A stretch of 64,000 nucleotides of DNA. It comes from Allostella vacuolata (GTDB lineage Bacteria > Pseudomonadota > Alphaproteobacteria > ATCC43930 > Allostellaceae). Location of the stretch: NCBI GenBank assembly GCA_006739055.1, contig AP019702.1, positions 1,612,501-1,676,500 on the forward strand. The letters are read 5' to 3'. Positions 24,662 to 33,404 of the stretch are shown in pieces (within the stretch, counting starts at the first letter, position 1; each line of letters starts with the position of its first letter). The position numbers and the translations under genes are program-made. The notes beneath the pieces are model-generated. The model had not been told where the DNA came from. It saw only the letters and a list, made by a program, of their open reading frames with translations, and ran no database searches.

Positions 24662-25507
24662 TCAGCCTAGCGCCTGGTTGATCAGTCCGAACAGCCTCAC
24701 GCCGCGGCCGGCGGCAGGGGCGGGACCGCGGGCCATGGTGATGCCGGGGGCGATCTCCGGCATGCCGTGCGCCGCCAGCCACGGGCCGAGGTCGGAACCG
24801 GCCGGGATGTCGAGGCGCAGGAAGGTGCCGCGATGGGCGCCCATCCAGTGGCCGACGAGCGCGCGGGCGGCCGCATCGTCCGGCGCCACCACCGGGCCGA
24901 CCAGCCGGCCGCGGCCGAACACCCGGCAGATGGCGAAGCCGACGGGCGTGCCGTCCTGCTCCAGTACCACCCCCTCGGCGATGGCCAGCAGCGCGTGCAG
25001 CACATGGTCGCGCGCGAGCCCGGTCGCCTGGGCGTCGAGCGCGGCCAGGACCGGCACGTCGGCCGGCGTCGCCGGGCGGATGCGCCATCCGGCCGGCAGC
25101 GGCTCGTCGGGGGCGATGCATTCTCCCTGGTGCTGGTGGACGGTGCCGAGGGCGGCGAAGCCCAGTTTCTCGTAGAGGGGGGCGCCGGCATCGGTCGCGA
25201 TCAGCAGCGTCGTGCGCGGGCCGATCGCCTCCAGGAGCCCGGTCATCATCCGCCGGCCGATGCCGGCACCCTGGCGCTCGGGGGCGACGATGACGAGGCC
25301 CAGGGTGGCGAAGCCGTCGCCGAAGGGCCAGTACAGGCCGGTGCCGACCAGCACCCCAGCCTCGTCGATCGCCAGGCCCCGCCCCAGCCCGTGGACGAAG
25401 CGCCAGTCCTCCAGCCGGTGCGCCCAGCCGACCGCGCGCGACAGGCCGTGCGCCGCCGCAAGGTCGTCGGCCGTCAGCTCGCGGATCGGGGTGGGGGTGC
25501 TCGCCAT
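24662..25507 (-). CDS. Tandem GNAT acetyltransferase
   Basis: A 281-residue protein with two GNAT units. The N-terminal one is complete (VIVAPERQGAGIGRRMMTGL is the acetyl-CoA loop, about residues 73-92; LYEKLGFAALG follows). The second (about 150-270) starts at RIRPATPADVPVLAALD and is more diverged, lacking a clear Q/RxxGxG/A loop. It probably acetylates an amine; the substrate is unknown. The longer upstream frame is shadow; ATG 25507 follows GGAGCGGCCC. It is divergent from the HAD gene. Confidence 0.85.
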   Translation of the reverse strand: MASTPTPIRELTADDLAAAHGLSRAVGWAHRLEDWRFVHGLGRGLAIDEAGVLVGTGLYWPFGDGFATLGLVIVAPERQGAGIGRRMMTGLLEAIGPRTTLLIATDAGAPLYEKLGFAALGTVHQHQGECIAPDEPLPAGWRIRPATPADVPVLAALDAQATGLARDHVLHALLAIAEGVVLEQDGTPVGFAICRVFGRGRLVGPVVAPDDAAARALVGHWMGAHRGTFLRLDIPAGSDLGPWLAAHGMPEIAPGITMARGPAPAAGRGVRLFGLINQALG

Positions 25508-25615
25508 GGGCCGCTCCTGTCGGGTTCGAATGTCGCGGGGCTTGTACACCGGCGGCAGATGCCGCTTCCATCTTCGGCTATCCTGCCGCCACCCAGACCG
25601 ACGGAGCCAGCGCCC

Positions 25616-26284
25616 ATGTCCGACCTCCGGCCGAAATACATCACCTTCGACTGCTACGGCACGCTGACCCGCTTCCGCATGCCGGAGATGTCGCGGGAGC
25701 TGTTCGGCGACCGCATCCCGGCCGACCAGATGGACCGCTTCATCCGCGACTTCGCCGCCTACCGCTTCGACGAGGTGCTGGGCGACTGGAAGCCCTATGC
25801 CGACGTGCTCTCGAACGCGGTCGAGCGCACCTGCCGGCTGTGGCGCATCCCCTTCCGGCCGCGCGACGGGCGGGCGATCTACGAGGCGGTGCCGACCTGG
25901 GGCCCGCATGCCGACGTGGCCGAGCCGCTTGCCCGGGTCGCGAAGGAATATCCGCTGGTGATCCTGTCCAACGCGTCCGACGACCAGATCCAGTCGAACG
26001 TCGACAAGCTGGGCGCGCCCTTCCACCGTGTCTTCACCGCCCAGCAGGCCCAGGCCTACAAGCCGCGCCTGCAGGCGTTCGAATACATGCTGGACGAGCT
26101 CGGCTGCGGCCCCTCGGACATCCTCCATGTCTCGTCCAGCCTGCGCTACGACCTGATGTCGGCCCACGACCTGCGCATCACCGACAAGGTCTTCGTCAAC
26201 CGCGGCCACGACCCGTCCTGCCCGGCCTACGGCTATCACGAGGTGCAGGACATCGGCGGGCTCGCGACGCTGCTCGGGCTCTGA
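25616..26284 (+). CDS. HAD-family hydrolase (haloacid dehalogenase type II-like)
   Basis: A 222-residue HAD protein. The nucleophile motif FDCYGTL (Asp about residue 11) has the DxYGT form seen in L-2-haloacid dehalogenases rather than DxDxT, then ILSNAS (motif II), a Lys in YKPRLQAFEY (motif III) and DILHVSSSLRYDL (motif IV). A dehalogenase or a phosphatase are both possible. The gene ends 10 bases before the FAD oxidoreductase and is probably co-transcribed with it. Confidence 0.88.
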   Translation: MSDLRPKYITFDCYGTLTRFRMPEMSRELFGDRIPADQMDRFIRDFAAYRFDEVLGDWKPYADVLSNAVERTCRLWRIPFRPRDGRAIYEAVPTWGPHADVAEPLARVAKEYPLVILSNASDDQIQSNVDKLGAPFHRVFTAQQAQAYKPRLQAFEYMLDELGCGPSDILHVSSSLRYDLMSAHDLRITDKVFVNRGHDPSCPAYGYHEVQDIGGLATLLGL

Positions 26285-26294
26285 AGGCGGGCCG

Positions 26295-27572
26295 GTGAAG
26301 CTCGAACCCTACTGGCTCGACACCGCGCCACCCTTCACCGCCCAGGCGGCCGGCCCGGTCGAGGGGCGCGCCGACGTGGCGGTGATCGGCGGCGGCTTCA
26401 CCGGCCTGTCGGCAGCACTCGCCCTGGCCCGGAAGGGGGCGGACGTCGTCGTGCTGGAGGGCGGGCGCGTCGTCGGCCAGGCCTCCGGGCGCAACGGCGG
26501 CCATTGCAACAACGGCTTGGCCCACGACTTCGCCGCGACCGCGGCCAGCCTGGGGGAGGAACGCGCGCTGGCGCTCTATCGCGCCTATGACGCGGCCGTC
26601 GACTCGGTCGAGGCGCTGGTGGCGGAGGAGGGGATCGCCTGCGACTTCCGCCGCGCCGGCAAGATCAAGCTCGCCGCCAAGCCCGCCCACTACGACAAGC
26701 TGGCGCGCAGCCACGCGGCGCTGGTGCGCGAGGCCGACCCGGAGGCCCGCCTGCTGTCGGCGGGCGAGCTGGCGGCGGAGATCGGCTCGCGCGCCTTCCA
26801 CGGCGCGATCCTCCATCCGAAGAGCGCGCTCCTCCATGTCGGCCGCTTCGGCGTCGGCCTGGCCGAGGCCGCCGCCCGCAACGGGGCGCGCATCCACGAG
26901 GAGGCGCCGGTGACCGCGATCGACCGCCTGCCGGGTGGCGGGCACCGCGTGCGCACCCGGCGCGGCGCCGTCGAGGCGGCCCAGGTGCTGCTCGCAACCG
27001 GCACCTCGGTGCGTGGGCCGTTCTTCCATTTCCGCCGCCGCATCATCCCCGTCGGCAGCTTCCTGATCGCGACCGAGCCGCTCGGCCGCGAACGGATCGA
27101 CGCCATCCTGCCGACCCGGCGGACCGCGACCTCGACCCGGATCATCGGCAACTATTTCCGCGTCTCGCCCGACGAGCGGCTGATCTTCGGCGGCCGGGCC
27201 CGCTTCGCCATGTCGAGCCCGACCTCGGACGCGCGCAGCGGCCGGGTGCTGGAGCGCGCGATGCTGGAGATCTTCCCGCAGCTCGCCGGCACCCGCATCG
27301 ACTATTGCTGGGGCGGCCTGGTCGACATGACCGCCGACCGGTTCCCGCGCGCGGGCGAGCAGGACGGCCTCTTCTATTCCATGGGCTACAGCGGCCACGG
27401 GGTGCAGATGTCGGTCCATATGGGCCGGGTGATGGCCGAGGTGATGGGCGGCAACCCGGCCGCCAATCCCTGGCGCGACTTCGGCTGGCCGGCCATACGC
27501 GGGCATTTCGGGCCGCCCTGGTTCCTGCCCCTGGTCGGCGCCTGGTACCGCCTCCAGGACCGGCTGCATTGA
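26295..27572 (+). CDS. FAD-dependent amine/amino-acid oxidoreductase (DAO family)
   Basis: A 425-residue flavoprotein. The FAD-binding VAVIGGGFTGLSAALALA is at about residues 28-45, ASGRNGGHCNNGL follows, and the C-terminal FAD segment GLFYSMGYSGHGVQMSVHMG is near residue 360. The arrangement is close to gamma-glutamylputrescine oxidase (PuuB) and related D-amino-acid oxidases, which deaminate amines to aldehydes. The start codon is GTG 26295 with GAAGGCGGG upstream. With the preceding HAD gene it may form a small catabolic operon. Confidence 0.9.
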   Translation: MKLEPYWLDTAPPFTAQAAGPVEGRADVAVIGGGFTGLSAALALARKGADVVVLEGGRVVGQASGRNGGHCNNGLAHDFAATAASLGEERALALYRAYDAAVDSVEALVAEEGIACDFRRAGKIKLAAKPAHYDKLARSHAALVREADPEARLLSAGELAAEIGSRAFHGAILHPKSALLHVGRFGVGLAEAAARNGARIHEEAPVTAIDRLPGGGHRVRTRRGAVEAAQVLLATGTSVRGPFFHFRRRIIPVGSFLIATEPLGRERIDAILPTRRTATSTRIIGNYFRVSPDERLIFGGRARFAMSSPTSDARSGRVLERAMLEIFPQLAGTRIDYCWGGLVDMTADRFPRAGEQDGLFYSMGYSGHGVQMSVHMGRVMAEVMGGNPAANPWRDFGWPAIRGHFGPPWFLPLVGAWYRLQDRLH

Positions 27573-27600
27573 CGGCTGCATTGACGGCCGCCGGGGCGCG

Positions 27601-28323
27601 ATGCCGATCCCGCTGATCGCCTGGGCGGCCGCCGCCGCCGTGCTGGCCGCGACCGGCGGCGCGTGGCGCTACTTCTTCGGGTCGGCGACCGTGCCGGCGG
27701 AATGCCGCGACAAGCTGCGGATCTGGGTGGTGGGGCCGACCGGGGTCGGCAAGACGACGCTGATCCGGGCGGTGCTGGGGCGCCCGGTCGCGCCGGCCGC
27801 CGCGGGGCCGCTGCGCACCGTCCGGCTGGCATGGCACTGGGAAGAGCGCCTGCCGCTGGCGCTGGCCGATACGGTCGGCCTGGAGCTGGTGCGCGGCGCG
27901 GGCCAGGTGTCCGAGCTGGCTTCGCGCCTGCGCCGGACCCCGGCGGCGGCGCGCCCGCACGCGGCGTGGATCTGTGTGCGCGACGGCGCCGACCGTCTGT
28001 TCGGCGCCGACCCCGCGACCGCCGACGGCACCGAGGCCGCACTCGCCCGCGCCCTCATCGCCCAGGGCATCCCCTGCATCGGCGTCCTGACCCAGTCCGA
28101 GGCGGACGAGGAGGTGCCGGGCGGCATGGCCGAGGCGATGCGAACGGCGATCCCCGGGCTGGCGGCGATCGTGCCGGTCTGCGTCATCCCGCGGCTGGCG
28201 ACGGACGGGGCCGAGCTGGTGCCGCGGCACGGGCTGGATCGGCTGCGCGCGGCGACGCTGGCGGCGGTCGAGCCGGCCCCGCTTCCGGGACTGGCGACGG
28301 GTTGGCCCGCCTACGGCTGGTGA
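27601..28323 (+). CDS. Membrane-anchored P-loop GTPase-like protein
   Basis: A 240-residue protein with a hydrophobic N-terminal anchor (about residues 4-22) and then a GTPase core. The P-loop GPTGVGKT is at 45-52, and G3 is ADTVGLE (Asp90). The G4 position reads LTQSEAD, where N/TKxD is expected, so guanine specificity is doubtful. It is related to the larger protein at 31689-33401: compare HAAWICVRDGADRLF with HLAWLCIDNGSGRIEEAD. A 13-base tandem duplication just upstream (27562-27587) repeats the stop region of the previous gene. Function unknown; probably works at the inner membrane. Confidence 0.8.
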   Translation: MPIPLIAWAAAAAVLAATGGAWRYFFGSATVPAECRDKLRIWVVGPTGVGKTTLIRAVLGRPVAPAAAGPLRTVRLAWHWEERLPLALADTVGLELVRGAGQVSELASRLRRTPAAARPHAAWICVRDGADRLFGADPATADGTEAALARALIAQGIPCIGVLTQSEADEEVPGGMAEAMRTAIPGLAAIVPVCVIPRLATDGAELVPRHGLDRLRAATLAAVEPAPLPGLATGWPAYGW

Positions 28324-28366
28324 GCCGGGTGGTTTCCTCCCGGTCAGGCCATCGCCGAGCTTGCTT

Positions 28367-30190
28367 CTAGCGAATGTATCCGCCGGTCTGCCGCTCCCAC
28401 AGCGCCGCATAGAGGCCACCTGCGCGCAGCAGGGTGTCGTGGCTGCCGATCTCTACGATCCGTCCTTCGTCGATGACGACGAGACGGTCCATGCGCGCCA
28501 GCGTGGACAGCCGGTGCGCGATCGCGATGACGGTCTTGCCATCCATCATCCGATAGAGGGCATCCTGGATGTCGGCCTCGACCTGGGAATCGAGTGCGGA
28601 GGTGGCCTCGTCGAGAACGAGGATGGGGGCGTCCTTGAGGAAGGCGCGGGCCAGGGCAATGCGCTGCCGCTGGCCGCCCGAGAGCTGCACGCCACGCTCC
28701 CCGACCTGGGCGTCGTAGCCCCTTCGCCCTTCTCCATCGACCAGCGCCGCGATGAAGCCATCCGCCTTGGCCCGGCGGGCCGAGGTCTCGATCGCCCCGT
28801 CGTCGATGTCGCGCCGGCCGTAGGCGATGTTGTCCCGCACCGACCGGTTGAGCAATGTCGCGTCCTGGGCGACCATGCCGATCTGTCGCCGCAGGCTGTC
28901 CTGCGTCACCCGGGCGATGTCCTGCCCGTCGATCCGGATCGTGCCCTGCTCCGGATCGAAGAATCGCAGCAGCAGATGGACGAGCGTCGACTTGCCCGCG
29001 CCGGAAGGCCCGACCAGGCCGATCTTCTCGCCGGGCGCGATCGAGAGCGAGATGTCGGCGAGCCCGCCCGCCTGTCGTCCGTACCGGAAGCCGACGGCTT
29101 CGAACGCGATGGCGCCGGATGCGATCTCGAGGTCGCGCGCGCCGGGGGCATCGGTCAGCGCATGGGGCTCGGCCACGGTCGCCAGGGAATGGCGCAAGGC
29201 GCCGGCATGGGCAAAGAGCGAGGAGACCGCGTCGAGCAGCCATTCGGCCAGCCCGGTGATGCGGAAGCTCAAGGCCAGGGCGGCTGCCACCAGGCCGACC
29301 GGCGCGTCGCCTGCCTGCCAAAGCAGGATGGCGGTGCCGGTCAGCCCCACCAGCAGCAGGCTGCCGAGCACCATCATGACGGTGTTGATGGTGACTTCCA
29401 GGGCCTGCACCGCGACCAAGGCGTCGCGCGTGCGGGACAGGCCCTCCTTCGCCTCCCGGTCCTCGTCCTCGGCCCGGGCGAACAGCTTGATGACGTCGAT
29501 GTTGGCGTAGCTGTCGACCAGCATGCCGGTCATGGCCGCGAACGCGCCCTGGTGCCGCTCGGATGCGCGGCGCAGGCGCGGGATCACATAAGCCATCAGG
29601 CCCAGATACGCGGCGAGCCAAGCGAGCAGCGGCATCGCCAGGCGCACATCGATCGACGCGACGAAGACGATCGATCCGATGACATAGACGGTGACGAAGG
29701 ACAGGGTATGGATGACGGCATAGGCCGCGCCGGCCGCCGAGGCGCCGATGTCGCGGACCTCGCTGGCGATGCGCCCCGAAAGATCCCGCCGGAACCAGGC
29801 GACCGGCTGCCCGAGCACATGGCGATGGCTGCGCCAGCGGACCTGGGCCTCCGCGTTCGGCCGGAATGCGAGGTCGTCCAGGGCTTCCCGGACGCCATGG
29901 ACGAGCGGGCGGACGATCAGGACGAGCGCCGCCACCAGGGCCAGCTGCCAGCCATGCTCGACCAGGAACGTCGCAGGCTGGGCGGCCGCCAGCAGGTCGA
30001 CAAGCGTGCTGGCATAGGCGATCAGCCACACCTCGAAGAGAGCGCCGACGACGGCGAGCCCGAGGCTCGCCGCCACGACGCGCCGGAACGGCTTCAGGTG
30101 GTCGCGCAGGAACGGCCAGGGCGAGCGGTGTGGTGGCGACCTTCCGTAGTCGCGGAAGGGATCGACCAGAGCCGCGAAGCCCCGGAACAT
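28367..30190 (-). CDS. ABC transporter, fused permease-ATPase (exporter type)
   Basis: A 607-residue half-transporter. The membrane domain (about residues 35-320, six helices expected) is followed by an ATPase domain with Walker A GPSGAGKST (about 395), Q-loop VAQDATLLN, signature LSGGQRQRIALARA and Walker B ILVLDEATSALD, then the switch His in IAHRLST. It acts as a dimer exporting lipid, peptide or drug. It lies 6 bases after the gene for the membrane protein at 30197-30901 and is surely in its operon. The cargo is unknown. Confidence 0.92.
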   Translation of the reverse strand: MFRGFAALVDPFRDYGRSPPHRSPWPFLRDHLKPFRRVVAASLGLAVVGALFEVWLIAYASTLVDLLAAAQPATFLVEHGWQLALVAALVLIVRPLVHGVREALDDLAFRPNAEAQVRWRSHRHVLGQPVAWFRRDLSGRIASEVRDIGASAAGAAYAVIHTLSFVTVYVIGSIVFVASIDVRLAMPLLAWLAAYLGLMAYVIPRLRRASERHQGAFAAMTGMLVDSYANIDVIKLFARAEDEDREAKEGLSRTRDALVAVQALEVTINTVMMVLGSLLLVGLTGTAILLWQAGDAPVGLVAAALALSFRITGLAEWLLDAVSSLFAHAGALRHSLATVAEPHALTDAPGARDLEIASGAIAFEAVGFRYGRQAGGLADISLSIAPGEKIGLVGPSGAGKSTLVHLLLRFFDPEQGTIRIDGQDIARVTQDSLRRQIGMVAQDATLLNRSVRDNIAYGRRDIDDGAIETSARRAKADGFIAALVDGEGRRGYDAQVGERGVQLSGGQRQRIALARAFLKDAPILVLDEATSALDSQVEADIQDALYRMMDGKTVIAIAHRLSTLARMDRLVVIDEGRIVEIGSHDTLLRAGGLYAALWERQTGGYIR

Positions 30191-30196
30191 GGCGCC

Positions 30197-30901
30197 TCAG
30201 CCGCCCTTGAGCATGCCGCGCAGGTCGGTGCCGGCGACAAGGTCGATGAGCGCGGCGAACGGGTAGACGGCGGCGTCGATCGGCCCCAGATGGGCGGTCT
30301 GGTCGAGCAGGCCGCCATAGACGACCGCCCAGCGGAAGACCCAGAACATCAGCGTGATCGGCCCCAGCGCCAGCAGGGCGGCGCGCACCGCGTGGCGCAG
30401 GATGCGCGGCTCCAGCGCCTCGGCCAGCTGCCAGGCGATGCGGTCGGTCGGGGTGGCGGCCGTCCACTGCGCCAGGGCCAGCGCGTTGCGGGCGACCGTC
30501 CCCCGCGTCGCCGCCCAGGCATCCAGCCCGCCCTCCAGCTCGTGCAGGGTGCGTGACGCGATGCGGAACAGCAGCAGGCGCACCGCCTGCCGCGGGCCGA
30601 CCCGCAGCCGCCACCACAGGGGCAGGGTGGCGAGCGCCGGCCATACGGACCACACCAGGTGAAGGAAGAAGCCGAGGATGATGGAACAGGCGGCCAGGAC
30701 CGCCCATTCCTCCGACGGCAGCAGCGGCAGCGCCAGCAGGACCCCGTAGAGGGCCGCCGCCGCGCCCATCGCGATCAGCGCCTCGTGCCCGGCCCAGCGC
30801 AGCAACTGCTCCGACACCAGCGCGTTGGCGATATCGGCGATCGGCTCTTCGAGCGAGCCGCGCAGGAGTGTCAGGATGCTGGCGGCCAGGCTGGAGGTCA
30901 T
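30197..30901 (-). CDS. Uncharacterised membrane protein, partner of the ABC exporter
   Basis: A 234-residue protein I do not recognise. It has several hydrophobic segments (about residues 39-62, 66-96 and 172-200) and a cytoplasmic-looking middle stretch rich in Arg (RIASRTLHELEGGLDAWAAT). It is the first gene of a two-gene operon with the ABC exporter and is divergent from vapBC. Its place between two GTPases suggests a membrane-associated role, but this is inference. Confidence 0.72.
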   Translation of the reverse strand: MTSSLAASILTLLRGSLEEPIADIANALVSEQLLRWAGHEALIAMGAAAALYGVLLALPLLPSEEWAVLAACSIILGFFLHLVWSVWPALATLPLWWRLRVGPRQAVRLLLFRIASRTLHELEGGLDAWAATRGTVARNALALAQWTAATPTDRIAWQLAEALEPRILRHAVRAALLALGPITLMFWVFRWAVVYGGLLDQTAHLGPIDAAVYPFAALIDLVAGTDLRGMLKGG

Positions 30902-30920
30902 CGGTGCAGCACCATGTTCA

Positions 30921-30966
30921 GGAATGCTGGAATATGTGAGAATATCCTTGGCACGGAGGGATCGCC
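30921..30966 (+). promoter_or_regulatory. Promoter/operator region of vapBC
   Basis: An AT-rich island in GC-rich DNA. GAATAT occurs twice (30930-30935 and 30940-30945), ten bases apart, one helical turn, on the same face. VapB/VapC complexes usually repress their own promoter, so this is the likely binding site. CACGGAGGG (30952-30960) is the vapB ribosome site. Confidence 0.4.
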
Positions 30967-31233
30967 ATGTCGCAGGTTATCGTCGGCCGCTGGGGAAAGA
31001 ACCTCGCGGTCAGAATTCCGCTCGACATCGCCAACGCCTCGCGGCTGAGCGAAGGCGAGAGCGTCGAGCTGGAGACGCAGGATGGGGACATCCTGATCCG
31101 CCGCGTATCCGAGCGCGCCCGGCGACAGGCCGACGCGGAGGCGGCCGCGGCGGAGATCATCGAAGAGAGCCGCCACTACAGCTTGGGCGGGATCCCGGTC
31201 CGGGAACTGATCGACGAGGGCCGCCGGGAGTGA
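30967..31233 (+). CDS. vapB: VapB-type antitoxin (SpoVT/AbrB-like)
   Basis: An 88-residue protein starting with a swapped-hairpin AbrB domain (VGRWGKNLAVRIPLDIANA, about residues 6-24, then VELETQDGDILIRRV). The C-terminal tail (ERARRQADAEAAAAEIIEES) would wrap and inhibit the toxin. Its stop overlaps the toxin's GTG start (GTGA, 31230-31233), the usual coupling of type II toxin-antitoxin pairs. Confidence 0.9.
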   Translation: MSQVIVGRWGKNLAVRIPLDIANASRLSEGESVELETQDGDILIRRVSERARRQADAEAAAAEIIEESRHYSLGGIPVRELIDEGRRE

Positions 31234-31643
31234 GCATCGTTCTCGACGCCTCGATGACCGTAGTGTGGGCATTGGCCGACGAGCAGATGGCCGCGGCCCA
31301 GCAGGTGCTCCGGCAGGTCGTCGCCGAAGGGGCGATCGTTCCTGCGATCTGGGGGCTGGAGGTGGCCAATGCAATGCGCAGCGCCGTGCGGCGCGGCCGC
31401 TGCGACGAGGCCTATGTCGACCGTTCGCTCGCCCGGTTTGCCCGCCTGCCGATCACGGTCGATCCCGAAACGGCGGACCGCGCCTGGGGGCGGACCAGAC
31501 AGCTCGCGCGGGACGAGGGGCTGACGACCTATGATGCCGCGTATCTCGAATTGGCGCTGCGCACGGGCGCTCCCGTGGCATCCTGCGATCGCCTGCTGAT
31601 CGAGGCGGCCCGGCGCCGCGATCTCGTCGTCTGGACGGCATGA
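31230..31643 (+). CDS. vapC: VapC-type PIN-domain ribonuclease toxin
   Basis: A 137-residue PIN-domain protein. Acidic active-site residues are visible: Asp in IVLDASM (residue 6), Glu in WGLEVAN (about 43), Asp in TTYDAAYLELA (about 101) and Asp in VASCDRLL (about 120). VapC proteins cleave tRNA or rRNA when VapB is degraded. The start is GTG 31230, overlapping vapB. The pair stands between two operons of opposite direction. Confidence 0.92.
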   Translation: MSIVLDASMTVVWALADEQMAAAQQVLRQVVAEGAIVPAIWGLEVANAMRSAVRRGRCDEAYVDRSLARFARLPITVDPETADRAWGRTRQLARDEGLTTYDAAYLELALRTGAPVASCDRLLIEAARRRDLVVWTA

Positions 31644-31688
31644 GCAGCGTTCCGCAGCCGTCCTCCCATCCCGGGTGTGGGGCATAGG

Positions 31689-33401
31689 ATGGTCGCCACG
31701 CTCACCGCCGACATCGAGCGCGCCACCTGGGGGGGCGACACGACGGCGCTGTTCGCGTTCTGCGCCGACCGCGACCTGCTGCCGCTGGCGACATTGCTGC
31801 GCCAGGCGGAGCCGGACCTGTTCCAGGACAACCCGCGGGTCGCCCACGCGCCCGACCGGCCGAGCCGCTGGCCGGACCTGCTGGCGGAGGCGATCGACCG
31901 CCTGGCGACCCGCACCTTGCAGGGGATCGGGCGCCATGTCGGGCTGGGCGGCAGCCACGGCTATGCCGAGGCGTTGGCCGACACCGCCCGGCGCCTGGGC
32001 GTGCCGGTGCTGCGCGATCCGCCCGGGATCGTGCTGGAACAGTCGATCCTGGCCCGCTTCGGCCTGGGCGAGGAGGTGGCGGCGACGGTGGCGGTGCCGG
32101 CCGGGGCGGCCGCGCTCGGCGAGCTCGCGGCGGTCGTGTTCCGGGTGGCGGCCCTGCGCGCCCGGACCCGTGCCCGCCTCGGCTTCGCGCCGTTCCGCCT
32201 GAGTGGGGCCGAAGAGCCGCCGGCCGGGGCGCCGGAGCTCGCGGCGGAGGAGGGCAAGGTCGAGCAGGTCCGCTCGCGCTTCCGCGGCTTGCGCTTCGGC
32301 AGCTGGGACGAGTTGATCGACCGTCTGGCGGGGCCGGGCGAGCGTCTGGCCTTCGCTCGCATGCCGCCCTGCAACATCCTGGTCTGCGGCAAGTCCGGCG
32401 CCGGCAAGAGCACGCTGGTCAACGCCGTCTTCGGCCGCGACCTGGCGGCCACCGGGGTGGGCCGGCCGGTCACCGAGCTGGCCTCGTGGTACGAGGTCCC
32501 GGGCTTCCCCGTCCGCCTGCTCGACACCCGCGGCCTGCAGCCGGGCGACTATGCCGGCAGCCGGGCGGCGCTGGAGGCGGCGATCCGCGCCGCCCGCGCC
32601 GAGGCCGCGCCCGACCGCCAGCTCCACCTGGCGTGGCTGTGCATCGACAACGGCTCGGGCCGGATCGAGGAGGCGGACGTGGCGCTGGCCCGGATGCTGG
32701 CCGAGCATTCGGTGCCGGTCGTCTGCGTCCTGACCAAGGGCTGGGAGGACCGCGGCATGGAAGCGCGCGCGAGCGAGGCGCTGCCGGCGCCGCTCGCCCG
32801 CACCGTGGTCCGGGTGGTGGCGGCCTCGAAGACCTTCCGCGGCGGGGCGACCCGGCCGTCCGAGGGGCTGGGCCGGCTGGTGGAGGAGAGCGAGGCGCTG
32901 CTGCCGGACGGGCACCGCGGCGCCTTCGCCGCCGCCCAGTCGGTCGCGATCGAGCCCAAGGTGCGCGCGGCGCGCCGGGTGATCGACGGGGCGACGGCCT
33001 CGGCCGCGGCGATGGCGGCGACGCCGATCCCGTTCGCCGACTGGCTGACCCTGACCCCGACCATGGTCGGCATGGTCGCCGGCATCTCGCGTGCCGTCGG
33101 GGTCGAGATGCGCGAGGACAAGGCGGCGAGCCTGGCCCTGTCGGTGGTGGGGGCGCTCGCCACCACCTTCACCGCCCGGGCCGCGGCCAGCTTCGCGGCC
33201 TCGCTGCTGAAGATGATCCCCGGCGTCGGCACGCTGGCCGGCGGCGCCATCAACGCCGCCGTCGCCGGCGGCCTGACCAAGGCGCTGGGCGAGGCCTATC
33301 TCGACTACCTGATCGGCCATATCCGCAAGTACGGGCAATGGCCGACGCTGGACGAGATCGCGGCCTTCCTCAAGGACCGCTGGATGCCCTTCCGCCGGTA
33401 G
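31689..33401 (+). CDS. GTPase with C-terminal DUF697 membrane-associated domain
   Basis: A 570-residue protein. An N-terminal helical region of unknown type (about 1-225) precedes a GTPase domain with P-loop GKSGAGKS (234-241), G3 LDTRGLQ, and a G4 region VLTKGWED, where Trp replaces the usual Asp of TKxD. The C-terminal DUF697-like hydrophobic domain (about 415-545, with AATPIPFADWLTLTPTMVG and KMIPGVGTLAGGAINAAVAG) commonly sits in or on the inner membrane. GTG 31677 is an alternative start; ATG 31689 is preferred, though neither has a strong ribosome site. It lies 45 bases after vapC and is related to the GTPase at 27601-28323. Confidence 0.85.
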   Translation: MVATLTADIERATWGGDTTALFAFCADRDLLPLATLLRQAEPDLFQDNPRVAHAPDRPSRWPDLLAEAIDRLATRTLQGIGRHVGLGGSHGYAEALADTARRLGVPVLRDPPGIVLEQSILARFGLGEEVAATVAVPAGAAALGELAAVVFRVAALRARTRARLGFAPFRLSGAEEPPAGAPELAAEEGKVEQVRSRFRGLRFGSWDELIDRLAGPGERLAFARMPPCNILVCGKSGAGKSTLVNAVFGRDLAATGVGRPVTELASWYEVPGFPVRLLDTRGLQPGDYAGSRAALEAAIRAARAEAAPDRQLHLAWLCIDNGSGRIEEADVALARMLAEHSVPVVCVLTKGWEDRGMEARASEALPAPLARTVVRVVAASKTFRGGATRPSEGLGRLVEESEALLPDGHRGAFAAAQSVAIEPKVRAARRVIDGATASAAAMAATPIPFADWLTLTPTMVGMVAGISRAVGVEMREDKAASLALSVVGALATTFTARAAASFAASLLKMIPGVGTLAGGAINAAVAGGLTKALGEAYLDYLIGHIRKYGQWPTLDEIAAFLKDRWMPFRR

Positions 33402-33404
33402 CCC

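Noticed and set aside
27562-27587. Tandem GGCTGCATTGAC duplication as a regulatory iteron
   Set aside because: There are only two copies and they span the stop codon of the FAD oxidoreductase; replication slippage is a sufficient explanation.
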